Of a DNA stretch of 64,000 bases, positions 53,900 through 61,686 are shown in pieces. Under the pieces are notes generated by a model, which did not search any database, was not told the origin of the DNA, and saw only the letters and a list, made by a program, of their open reading frames with translations. The stretch is from Polyangiaceae bacterium (lineage in GTDB: Bacteria > Myxococcota_A > Polyangia > Polyangiales > Polyangiaceae). Every line of letters starts with the position of its first letter. Within the stretch, counting starts at the first letter, position 1. Where the stretch lies: the NCBI GenBank assembly GCA_022842465.1, contig JALHPN010000004.1, forward strand, positions 51,990 to 115,989, read 5' to 3'. The translations under genes were made by a program, and so were the position numbers.

Positions 53900-54277
53900 C
53901 TGAAGAGGGCGCTCGTCGTCGCCCTCCCCGCTCTGGCGCTCGCCTGCGGTCCGAAGCACGCGCGCGTCGACGTGAGAGACGCGCCGGGCACCCGCACCGC
54001 GCTCACGCTCGACGGAGCGCGCATCGCGCTCGACACGGGCGGGCGCTACGACCGCCTCTGCGAGGGGTCGAGAGCAGCGCCGTCGAGGGGGGCCTCGGCT
54101 TGCATCGATCACCATTTCTACGTCTTCCCAACGAGTCGGCGCGTCCGCTGCACTGAAGTTCGCGGTTTCGGGCGTTACGTCTCCACCCTGGCGGTTCGGG
54201 CCTTCCACGCCGCTCTGCTTTGCGTTTCCTTCTCGCCCGAGGCGTCGACGCGGCGCTTCGTCGAGGCGTGGGAGTGA
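53900..54277 (+). pseudogene. 5' fragment of a lipoprotein gene
   Basis: From CTG 53900 the frame reads as a lipoprotein signal (KRALVVALPALALACGPK) followed by DVRDAPGTRTALTLDGARIA and LDTGGRYDRLCEG. After about 54,067 the composition changes and no protein-like sequence follows before the stop at 54277. The start codon may have been altered (CTG for ATG). It abuts the stump of a minus-strand gene at 53898, marking a rearrangement junction. Confidence 0.45.
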
Positions 54278-54329
54278 GCTGCCTCGACGCTCAGACGAGC
54301 TGTTTGGTCTGAATGACAAGAGGCGTCAT

Positions 54330-54640
54330 GCGGCGCTTCGCACGTTCCCGCCCAACTGTGACGACGTCTCCGAGCTCCGGGCCTTGAGCTCCGACGCGAA
54401 CCAGATCCCCGAGCCTCGCCGGCCGAAGTAGAGCGGCTTGATCCCCAGCGCGTCGCGGGCGGCGAGAAAGCGCGCGCCGTCGGTGAGGACTCGTCGAGCG
54501 CTCGCACGCAATCCGTCCCCATCGCCTCGTAGAGATGAACGATCGCTCGCCGCGCTCGACGAAGAAGAGTTCGGTTCGTGAGGTGCGCGATCCACCCTTG
54601 TCCCTCGAGCTCGCGACGAAGCGACGGGGTAAAGGAGGGC
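54330..54640 (-). pseudogene. asnB: Fragment of glutamine-hydrolysing asparagine synthetase
   Basis: On the minus strand one frame gives RRELEGQGWIAHL and IVHLYEAMGTDCVRALD (54,640-54,495). A second frame gives VLTDGARFLAARDALGIKPL and YFGRRGSGIWFASELKA (54,490-54,380). These are consecutive parts of the AsnB glutaminase domain (LARDRxGIKPLYY and FASELKAL signatures), joined across a frameshift and internal deletion; the synthetase domain is gone. Not functional. Confidence 0.7.
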
Positions 54641-54778
54641 TTCGGCGCCGGCGCAGCGCGTGGTGGAGAGCATGGTCGACGAACACGCGGACTCCGAGAC
54701 GCTTTCGCTCACAGCTCTCGTGCGTGCGAAGGAAGCCGAGAGGCGGAAGCTGGAACGCGGCTTGCTCGACGGTCGAGG

Positions 54779-55393
54779 ATGCGCGCTCTTCGTACCGTCG
54801 CCTGCGGACTCGTGCTCACCACGTCTGCTTGCGCAGCGCCCGCCGAGTCCGGAGATGGGAGTGACGAGGGCGCGAGCGCGGCATCGATCGTCGACCGCGC
54901 CGCCGATGTCGCCGGCGCGACCTACGTCGACACCGGCACGTATAGCGTCGCGCGTCTCGGCATGAGCCGCTCACCGGTGCTCCAGACCTCCGGCGTCGTC
55001 CCGTGCGTCGCGGTGGCGCTGCATGATCCCGAGAACCACGTCGGTGCGCTCACGCACATCCATCCGTCGCAGCAGGCGGGGCGCGCCATCGAGGCGATCA
55101 TCGAACGCTCGACGGCGTTCGGCCTCGATCCCTTGCGCACAGTCGCGCACGTCCACGGCGGGATGGACGCGGGTGGCTCACGCGAGATCGCGGAGGAAGT
55201 GGTCGAGACGCTGGAGCGCGCAGGCATTCCGATTGCAACGCGTGACCTCCTCGGCGCCCCACGCGTGCGCTCGCTCCAGCTGAATCTCCAGACCGGCCTC
55301 GTCGCACCGTACGCGGAGACGGGCCCGAATCGCGTGGCGCGGCCGCACGACGGCGAGGACGTCCTCTACCGTCCGGCTCCCGGGATGCGTTGA
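54779..55393 (+). CDS. Lipoprotein with CheD-like or unknown domain
   Basis: The ATG at 54779 gives 204 aa; lipobox LTTSACAAP. The mature domain (VPCVAVALHDPENHVGALTH, HIHPSQ, HVHGGMDAGGSREIAEEVV) is reminiscent of the CheD deamidase-like fold: a Cys, then GALTHIH where CheD has a catalytic His, then a GG loop. CheD proteins are cytoplasmic, so an exported version would be unusual; I hold this loosely. Confidence 0.6.
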   Translation: MRALRTVACGLVLTTSACAAPAESGDGSDEGASAASIVDRAADVAGATYVDTGTYSVARLGMSRSPVLQTSGVVPCVAVALHDPENHVGALTHIHPSQQAGRAIEAIIERSTAFGLDPLRTVAHVHGGMDAGGSREIAEEVVETLERAGIPIATRDLLGAPRVRSLQLNLQTGLVAPYAETGPNRVARPHDGEDVLYRPAPGMR

Positions 55394-55398
55394 GGCGC

Positions 55399-56565
55399 TC
55401 AGACCGCGGCGCGCGAAGGCGGAGCGAGGTCGAGATCGAAGGTGCCGGATTGGTGGGCGCGCGCCGAGACGACGCGGTCGCGTCCGGAGCGCTTGGCCGT
55501 GTAGAGCGCGCGGTCGACGCGCTCGAGGAGCTCGCTGCTCGTCTCCGCGGTCCCGCTCTCGCCGACGCCCACCGAGGCCGTGATCTCGAGCACGGCGCCC
55601 GGCACCTCCACGCGCAAGGCCTTGACGGCCGCGCGGAGGCGCTCGCCGAGCATGACCGCGTCCGCGAGTCGCGTCTCGGAGAGGAGGACGGCGAACTCCT
55701 CGCCGCCGATCCGGGCGACGACGTCGGCGCGGCGCGGGAACGTGCGGGTGAGACAGTCGGCGAGCTCGCGGAGCACCTTGTCTCCGACGGGGTGTCCGAA
55801 GCGGTCGTTCACCGACTTGAAGTGGTCGACGTCGACGAGGATGAGCGACGCCGGACGATCGGTCATGCTCCCGAGGAGCACGGTGCGCTCCAGCGCGGCG
55901 TCGAAGACGCGCCGGTTCGAGAGCTGCGTGAGCGCGTCGGTCTCGCCGTCGCGTTGCGCGTCTTCGAGCTGCGCGCGGAGCGCCCGTAGCCGCGTGCGCA
56001 GCTCGCGTGCGTGGCACTCGGATCGGACCTTCTGCTCGTCGAGCGCGACGGTGACCGCGTCGGCGGCGGAGAGGGCCTCGCGGCGGAGGTCGTCGAGCGA
56101 CCCCTCACGCGCCGAGGTGCGAAGCCGGTCGAGCCGCCGGCGGAGGCGGACGTCGGCGCGGCCGTGCTCGAGGGTCGCGTGCGAGAAGACCGCGGCCATC
56201 GCGAGGATCGTCTCCCGCATGTCCCGGGTCACCTTCGCCACCCAGTCGGCCTCGTGCCGCCGGTGCGCCTCCACGAAGCGCGCGAGCTTGGCCCACGCGC
56301 GCGGCGCACCAGGCGTGACGTCGTCGACCTCGCCGGGCACCGGCGCTCGCACGAGCACGTGCGCCGCCCACCGCTCGAAGTGACGGGCCACGACGGAGAC
56401 GTCTCCGTCGTCGAGCGCGAAGGCGGAGCGACCGAGCGCGCGGAGCATCGACGCCGACGCTTCGAGGGACGCGTCGAGCTCGGCCTCGAGGTGTGCGCGA
56501 GCCTCGTCCCTGTCGGGCTGCGAGGGAACGGAGACGCGCGGCTCGGTCTTCCTTCTCCAGAACAT
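55399..56565 (-). CDS. GGDEF diguanylate cyclase
   Basis: A 388-aa cytoplasmic protein starting at ATG 56565. The N-terminal ~220 residues are helical with a coiled coil just before the catalytic domain (LRTRLRALRAQLEDAQRDGE). The GGDEF domain starts at DALTQLSNRRVF; VDVDHFKSVNDRFGH supplies the metal Asp; the active site is GGEEF. The RRAD five residues before it forms an RxxD inhibitory I-site, so feedback by c-di-GMP is expected. No EAL domain or receiver is attached. It should make c-di-GMP from two GTP. Confidence 0.92.
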   Translation of the reverse strand: MFWRRKTEPRVSVPSQPDRDEARAHLEAELDASLEASASMLRALGRSAFALDDGDVSVVARHFERWAAHVLVRAPVPGEVDDVTPGAPRAWAKLARFVEAHRRHEADWVAKVTRDMRETILAMAAVFSHATLEHGRADVRLRRRLDRLRTSAREGSLDDLRREALSAADAVTVALDEQKVRSECHARELRTRLRALRAQLEDAQRDGETDALTQLSNRRVFDAALERTVLLGSMTDRPASLILVDVDHFKSVNDRFGHPVGDKVLRELADCLTRTFPRRADVVARIGGEEFAVLLSETRLADAVMLGERLRAAVKALRVEVPGAVLEITASVGVGESGTAETSSELLERVDRALYTAKRSGRDRVVSARAHQSGTFDLDLAPPSRAAV

Positions 56566-56671
56566 CGGCCCTCGACGCCGAGGAACGGACGCGCGAGCAC
56601 CGACTTGAGGCAGGGCTCCTATGCCAGTCGGCTTCGACGGCACGGGCGCCCCTCGGGTACGCTCTCCGGCC

Positions 56672-57340
56672 ATGAAGAGCGCGCACGCTCGCCGCATGGC
56701 ATTCGCCGTCGTCTTCGCCGCGGCGGCCGCGGCGTGCGGCCTCTCGGTCGTCGGTACCGGAAGCTTCGGCGGCTCGGACGACGGCGGCGGTCTCGACCGC
56801 GATGGCGCGCGGGACGTCGCGGCGCCGATCGACGACGGCGGTGCCGGCGTCGACGCGCCGACCGATGCACGAGACGCGAACGTCGACGACGCCGCGGACG
56901 GCTCGACGTGTCCCGCGGTCTGCAACGGAGGCTGCGACGCGGGAACGTGCATCCTCCGCGATCCCACGGGCGCGGTGACCTGTCCGCCGGGCCGGCCGTG
57001 CGTCGTGGCGTGCGAGACCACGCAGACCTGCGGCGACATCGCGTGCGGCGCCGCCACGTCGTGCCGCATCCAGTGCCTGGAAGAGCAGGCCTGCGACGGG
57101 ATCACGATCACGTGCGGGGCTGGCCCGTGCACCGTCCTCTGCGGCGAGGATCAGGGCTGCAACAGCGTCACGATCTCCGCGGCAGCCACACGCGCCTTCT
57201 GCGCCGAGTGTCGAGGCGACCAGGGGTGCAACAGCACCGAGTGCAGCGCTTCCCCTGCCGATGCCGCAGCCTGCGGCGGCAGCTCGTGCGGCGACGTGAG
57301 CGGGTGTGGGACGCTCGCGACCGTCGACGCCTGCCCTTGA
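56672..57340 (+). CDS. Cys-rich surface lipoprotein
   Basis: A 222-aa protein. Signal peptide with lipobox-like AAAAACGLS, an Asp/Gly-rich linker (~residues 30-75), then a domain with more than twenty Cys spaced as CPAVCNGGCDAGTC, CVVACETTQTCGDIACG, CRIQCLEEQACDGITITCG and so on. The repeating C-x(4-6)-C pattern resembles cysteine-rich myxobacterial repeats that form stacked strands held by disulphides. Function unknown. Confidence 0.75.
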   Translation: MKSAHARRMAFAVVFAAAAAACGLSVVGTGSFGGSDDGGGLDRDGARDVAAPIDDGGAGVDAPTDARDANVDDAADGSTCPAVCNGGCDAGTCILRDPTGAVTCPPGRPCVVACETTQTCGDIACGAATSCRIQCLEEQACDGITITCGAGPCTVLCGEDQGCNSVTISAAATRAFCAECRGDQGCNSTECSASPADAAACGGSSCGDVSGCGTLATVDACP

Positions 57341-57402
57341 CGATCGCGAGGTGGCGAGGCTCGTGCGGGCCGGTCGAGCCGGCCCGCACGCGCGGTGGGG
57401 GA

Positions 57403-57726
57403 TCAGTCGCCGGTCGCGTCCTGCGCACCCGCATCGCCTGGCGCCACGCAGACGCGGAGGCATTCGTCTCTCCGGGCGACGCACGGCTCGTCGCTCGTCG
57501 CGTCGTGTCCGAGGTTGTGACAGTCGTGGATCGGTCCCTCCTCGACGTCGAGGGGATGGCACCGCGCGATGATCAGATCACAGGTGGGGTAGGGGCTCGT
57601 GTGGTGCCCACGGTCGTGGTCGTGGTCGTGATCATGGTCGCCGTCGCAGCCGACCGATGCCGTCGTGGCGAAGAGGAGGGCGCCGCCGAACGCGACGACG
57701 CCGAGGTGTCGGGAGAGGGTCTTCAT
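57403..57726 (-). CDS. His/Asp-rich lipoprotein, probably metal-binding
   Basis: A 107-aa protein, ATG at 57726 overlapping the upstream stop. Lipobox-like TTASVGCDG is followed at once by GDHDHDHDHDRGHHTS, a dense His/Asp run, then a Cys-rich part (CDLIIARCHP, CHNLGHDATSDEPC, CLRVCV). The His cluster next to the lipid anchor suggests a periplasm-facing metal buffer. Confidence 0.72.
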   Translation of the reverse strand: MKTLSRHLGVVAFGGALLFATTASVGCDGDHDHDHDHDRGHHTSPYPTCDLIIARCHPLDVEEGPIHDCHNLGHDATSDEPCVARRDECLRVCVAPGDAGAQDATGD

Positions 57727-57995
57727 AGGGACTCGCATTCGTCCAGCCCGAGCTTTCCCCAGGCGTGCTCGCAGTTGTGAACCTTGCTCACGCCGGCCTT
57801 CGCCCGCGCGCAGAACTTCGGCCAGCAGTCCTTCTGCTCGCCCGTGAACGACCTGCATGCCGTGACACAGTCCGCGCGCGCCGCGTACGGGTACCCCGCT
57901 TGCGCCGCGCACGTCGCGTCCAGACAGTCACAGTAGCTCTCGCAGACGTCGATGGCAGCGCCGGCTTCGCCATCAGGCGCCTCCGTCGCCGCGTG
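57723..57995 (-). pseudogene. Cys-rich coding segment without a start codon
   Basis: On the minus strand an open segment follows directly, in frame, after the TGA of the upstream gene and encodes EAPDGEAGAAIDVCESYCDC, then DCVTACRSFTGEQKDCWPKF and HNCEHAWGKLGLDECESL. It ends in a TGA overlapping the next gene's ATG. The Cys spacing and coupling say it was coding, yet it contains no ATG, GTG or TTG. Either the upstream gene once read through here (nonsense mutation) or a signal-peptide exon was lost. Confidence 0.55.
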
Positions 57996-58406
57996 TCAGA
58001 CGGTGCGCCGCGGAGGACGCAGATCCGGAGGATCCTTCGAGCGCGGGAGGAGCTCGTGCGGAGCAGGGGGAGGCGTCGCGTCGTGCCACCCGGCGAGGAG
58101 GCCGGTCGCGACCGTCGGCGGGATCGCCACGACCGCGAAGCTGCGGAGCGCGGGGGTCTGGTCGCCACACACGCCGCCAATCGACGGTCGACGCTCGTCG
58201 TCGTCGTCGTGCTCGTGACGGAGCTCCGGGAAGCAGATCGGGCACGCGCAGAGCGCATGGCCGCCGCGAACGTCGCAGTGGCAGACATGCGCCGGCGCGC
58301 CTGCCAGGAGCTTCGTGTAGAAACCCGCGGCCGGCCCGAGCGAGATCACGAGCGCGACGACGACGAGCGCGGAGCGCAGGAGCGCCCCCGCGTACGTGAC
58401 GCGCAC
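57996..58406 (-). CDS. Membrane-anchored HxCxCD/CxCPxC metal-binding-like protein
   Basis: The GTG at 58406 gives 136 aa (another GTG nine codons upstream is possible). One membrane segment (LLRSALVVVALVISLGPAAG) is followed by HVCHCDVRGGHALCACPICF, an unusually tight set of Cys/His, then an acidic His patch (ELRHEHDDDDERR) and a Pro-rich tail (ATPPPAPHELLPRSKDPPDL). No family is assigned. The ligand set and a downstream His-rich lipoprotein suggest metal handling. Confidence 0.6.
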   Translation of the reverse strand: MRVTYAGALLRSALVVVALVISLGPAAGFYTKLLAGAPAHVCHCDVRGGHALCACPICFPELRHEHDDDDERRPSIGGVCGDQTPALRSFAVVAIPPTVATGLLAGWHDATPPPAPHELLPRSKDPPDLRPPRRTV

Positions 58407-58489
58407 CGCTCGACTCTGCCTCGGCCGGACCACGGGAGGCAGCCTAGCTCCACCTCGCGAAGACCTCCACTCGCCGCTACCCTCGTCGC

Positions 58490-58576
58490 ATGCGATGGAC
58501 TCCGTACCTCGTCCTGGCTTCGCGCACCTTCGCCTGCTGCGACGTCGACGCAGGGGGAGGCGTGAGCGATGCGTGA
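58490..58576 (+). CDS. Possible 28-aa leader or truncated lipoprotein peptide
   Basis: The ATG at 58490 encodes a hydrophobic start followed by ACCDVDAGGGVSDA, like the first residues of a lipoprotein, and stops at 58576, overlapping the next ATG at 58569 by 8 bp. It may be a translational leader or the remains of an earlier start of the next gene. Confidence 0.3.
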   Translation: MRWTPYLVLASRTFACCDVDAGGGVSDA

Positions 58577-58895
58577 TCTCTCCGCGGCCCTCGTCCTCGC
58601 GACCGTCATCGCCGGCATGCTCCCGGCGTGCTCGCGGCCCGATTCGCCGAAGGTGACCGCGGCGGAGCTCGCGGTCGCGACGACGCCGGAGGAGGAGGCT
58701 GCCCTCTTCGAGCGCATGGTGCGCACGCGCTCCGGACTCGGCTTCCAGCCCTACGACCGCGAGGGCAAGGTCGTCGACATGGCGCGCGACGCCTGGTGGG
58801 AACAGACGCATCGGCTCGTCATCACGTACCAGGACGAGCGCCTCGACCACGTCCTCGTCGCGAAGAGGAACGTGCTCCTCCTCATGCGCGAGTGA
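58569..58895 (+). CDS. Small lipoprotein, unknown function
   Basis: A 108-aa protein; signal peptide with lipobox GMLPACSRP. The mature part is charged and mixed alpha/beta (TTPEEEAALFERMVRTRSGL, HRLVITYQDERLDHVLV). No family recognised. Convergent with the ECF sigma gene, 24 bp between stops. Confidence 0.65.
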   Translation: MRDLSAALVLATVIAGMLPACSRPDSPKVTAAELAVATTPEEEAALFERMVRTRSGLGFQPYDREGKVVDMARDAWWEQTHRLVITYQDERLDHVLVAKRNVLLLMRE

Positions 58896-58919
58896 ACGCC
58901 CAGGTCGCAGCGACTCGGC

Positions 58920-59462
58920 TCAGCTCCAGCGCGGCGCGCTGGCCGCTGCCGGGCGGCCCCACACGCGTCCGCAGAACGTGAGCAAGCGCTCGCGGAGCGC
59001 CCGCCGCGCGCGATGGAGCCGCACGGCCATCGCCGTGCGCGTCGTCCCGAGGTGGCCTGCGACCTGCGCGAGCTCCTGCTCCTCCAGGTCGACCCGCTGG
59101 AGCACCTCTGCGTACGGCGCCGGCAAGGTCTCGATGAGCCCCAGGCTGCACGCGCACGTCGCCGCCTCTTCGTGCGTCGCCTCGTCGACGTCGCGGCGGA
59201 GGACGCCGAGCTTGTCCTCGCGGAGCGCCCAGCGCGCGTGATGGTCGGCGAGCGTCCGCCGGAGGACACGGTAGAACCATGGCAAGACGAGCTCGAGATC
59301 GTGGAGCTGCACGATGGTTCGCGAGGCGGTCGCGAAGGCCTCATCGAGGAGGTCCTCCGCATCCGCGCCCGAGTGCGTCCGACGGCGGAGGAAATCGACG
59401 AAGTCCGCGCGATGCTCCTCGAGCGTGGCGAGCGCTTCGGCTGACTCCTCCCCGCCGGTCAT
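58920..59462 (-). CDS. ECF-type RNA polymerase sigma factor
   Basis: A 180-aa protein from ATG 59462. Region 2 spans HRADFVDFLRRRTHSGADAE and DLLDEAFATASRTI; region 4 contains LPAPYAEVLQRVDLEEQELA and AQVAGHLGTTRTAMAVRLHR, the helix-turn-helix that reads the -35 element. No anti-sigma gene overlaps it. It lies just downstream (60 bp) of a TonB receptor gene on the same strand, an arrangement like FecI-type control of metal uptake, though no FecR is present. Confidence 0.88.
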   Translation of the reverse strand: MTGGEESAEALATLEEHRADFVDFLRRRTHSGADAEDLLDEAFATASRTIVQLHDLELVLPWFYRVLRRTLADHHARWALREDKLGVLRRDVDEATHEEAATCACSLGLIETLPAPYAEVLQRVDLEEQELAQVAGHLGTTRTAMAVRLHRARRALRERLLTFCGRVWGRPAAASAPRWS

Positions 59463-59523
59463 CCTCCTAGTGTGACGCACCGCGCGCGCGACGTCACACT
59501 CGCCGCCTGACCCGCGCTCGAGG

Positions 59524-61686
59524 TCAGAACTCCACCTTCGCCCCGAGCTGGAGCCAGCGCGGCGCGTTCACGCGGGCGCCGTACGGGCGACGGCCGATGA
59601 TGTACGCGACGTTCGTCGCGTTGCGGAGGTTCGCGTAGACGCGGAGCCAGCGGAGTGGCCGCACGTAGGCGCCGAGGTCGAGCCACACTTGCTCGTCGGT
59701 CGCGACCGCGTCCGCGAGGGCCACGCTCCCGGCCTGCTCCCGCATCGGCGCGACGTAGGTGACCGCCGCGTTCAGCCCCCCGCGCGCGTGCTCGACTGCG
59801 GCGGTCGCGTTCAGCTGGTGCCGCGGGACGTACGGCAGCTCGTCGCCGCGACGCACGACGCCGTAGATCGGATCGGCCGACGTGAAGTCGCTCTCGAGCA
59901 CGCCGTGGGTGAGCGTGTACGCCGCCGAGACGGGGACCCGGACGCTCCCGATCCGAGCCTCGTGCGCCGCCGACGCCTCGAGCCCGCGGATCACCGCGCG
60001 GCCGGCGTCGAACTGCCGGTCGAGGTTCGTCGTCACGCAGCCGCTCGAGAGCGAGCAGACGTCGGTGAGGTTCGAGTAGTCGTTGTAGAAGCCGATCACC
60101 TCGGCGTGGGTGCGGCCGCGCGTGTAGCGGACACCGGTCTCGTAGTTGACGCTGTACTCGGGCGCGACGCCGCGCGTCCCCGGCGCGGGCGGGCTGAAGC
60201 CGCGGTAGACGCCGGCGAGGAGCCCGAGCTCGTCCGTGAGCAGGTAGTGCGCGCCGATGCCGGGCATGAGCGCGGACACCCGACCGTCCTCGCGCGCGCC
60301 GGTTCGGTAGTCCTCCGTCCGCGACGTGAGGAGCTCGACCCGTGCGCCCGGCGTGACGGTGAGGCGCCGCCACGCGATCGCGTCGGTGATGTGCATCGCG
60401 ACGGCGTAGGTGCTCGCGTAGTTGTCCGTCGTCGTCACGACCGGCTCGCCCGCGGGCACGAGCTCGCCCGACTGCATGCGGAACGCCGACTCGGTGTGGA
60501 GACGCCGGATGCTGTCGAAGTGGAAGCGGAGGCCTGTCTCGAAGCGATGCTGGACGGGTCCGGTGTGGGTCTCCGTCGAGAGCACGCTCTGCACGCCCTG
60601 GCTCACGAAGGTCCGATCGTTCGGGCCGATGTAGAGCGTGTCGGCCGGCGAGCTCGAGTCGAGGGCGCCGGTGAGGACGCCGAAATAGCCCGAGTACGTC
60701 GGATCTTCCGCGTTCGCGAGGACGGGCGCGACCGCCTCCCTGCCGAGGCGATTGAGCTTGTTCCAGCTCCGCTGGTAGTCGAACCGGTAGGCGCTCGTCC
60801 GGATCTGGTAGCTCGAGGCGGGTCCGTCGATCGTGTGCGAGAGGACGATCCCGGCGCGATGGTTCTTCATCCGGTCGAGCGCGCTCGCCGGGTAGCGACG
60901 GTACGGGCTCGCGCGGACGTCGGCGTCGGTCTGACCGAGGTACGTCTCGTTCGAGACCTCGTCGTTGTACGAGAGCTTCACCTGGAGCCGGTGCTTCGTC
61001 GGCGCGTCCGGGTCGACCGTGTAGCGTGCCTTCGCGATCCACTCGTTGCGCGTCGAGCCGGTGTCGGCGCCGTTCGGGAGCTCCGCGAAGCCGGTGTTCT
61101 GGAGGCGGACGCCTTCGACGAGGAAGCCCACGCGGTCGTCACTGCTGCCGAACCAGGCGTGCGCCTTGCCGTAGCCGAACGATCCGCCGGCCACGTCCGC
61201 GGCGCCGTGGGTGCCTTCGGGGATCGGACGCGAGAGGAAGTCGATCGCGCCGCCGACGGTCTGCGGCCCGTACGCGATCGCGGCGGGGCCCTTCACGACG
61301 CGCACCTGCGTCATGCGCGTGAGGAGCGGGAAGAAGTAGGCCGCGGGCGCGGAGTAGGGCGCAGGGCCGAAGAGGACGCCGTCCTCCATGAGCGTGAGCT
61401 TCTTGCTCCGATCGGGGTTCGCGCCGCGGATCCCGAGGTTCGGCCGGAGCCCGACGCCGTCCTCTCCGCGGACGAAGACGCCGGGCACCTGCTGGAGGAC
61501 CGCGCCGGGGTCGTCGTACTCGAAGCGATCGAGCTGATCCTTCCGGAGGACGTGCGCGGAGCCGGCGGTGCGCGAGACCGCGGTCCCGGCCACGACCACC
61601 TCCTCGACGGGCGCCTTCTGCGCGGAGGCCCTCGCCCCGGAGACGACGATCGCGACGAGCAGCAGACTGCCGAGAAGGGGCTTCAC
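59524..61686 (-). CDS. TonB-dependent outer-membrane receptor
   Basis: A GTG at 61686, overlapping the upstream stop, gives 720 aa. Signal peptide (KPLLGSLLLVAIVVSGARAS), a TonB-box-like EEVVVAGTAV, and a plug domain with GVFVRGEDGVGLRPNLGIRG and VRVVKGPAAIAYGPQTVGGA. The 22-strand-type barrel that follows ends in ...LQLGAKVEF, with the terminal Phe needed for assembly. The plug motif IRGANPDRSKK groups it with FecA-like iron or citrate receptors. Together with the imelysin-like and HTTM genes it forms a metal-import set. Confidence 0.93.
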   Translation of the reverse strand: MKPLLGSLLLVAIVVSGARASAQKAPVEEVVVAGTAVSRTAGSAHVLRKDQLDRFEYDDPGAVLQQVPGVFVRGEDGVGLRPNLGIRGANPDRSKKLTLMEDGVLFGPAPYSAPAAYFFPLLTRMTQVRVVKGPAAIAYGPQTVGGAIDFLSRPIPEGTHGAADVAGGSFGYGKAHAWFGSSDDRVGFLVEGVRLQNTGFAELPNGADTGSTRNEWIAKARYTVDPDAPTKHRLQVKLSYNDEVSNETYLGQTDADVRASPYRRYPASALDRMKNHRAGIVLSHTIDGPASSYQIRTSAYRFDYQRSWNKLNRLGREAVAPVLANAEDPTYSGYFGVLTGALDSSSPADTLYIGPNDRTFVSQGVQSVLSTETHTGPVQHRFETGLRFHFDSIRRLHTESAFRMQSGELVPAGEPVVTTTDNYASTYAVAMHITDAIAWRRLTVTPGARVELLTSRTEDYRTGAREDGRVSALMPGIGAHYLLTDELGLLAGVYRGFSPPAPGTRGVAPEYSVNYETGVRYTRGRTHAEVIGFYNDYSNLTDVCSLSSGCVTTNLDRQFDAGRAVIRGLEASAAHEARIGSVRVPVSAAYTLTHGVLESDFTSADPIYGVVRRGDELPYVPRHQLNATAAVEHARGGLNAAVTYVAPMREQAGSVALADAVATDEQVWLDLGAYVRPLRWLRVYANLRNATNVAYIIGRRPYGARVNAPRWLQLGAKVEF

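Noticed and set aside
57990..58000. TGA between two in-frame Cys-rich segments as a selenocysteine codon
   Set aside because: The context (PPRRTV, stop, HAATEAPDG) is a low-complexity linker with no redox motif, and no selenocysteine insertion element could be recognised. A nonsense mutation or separate gene is simpler.
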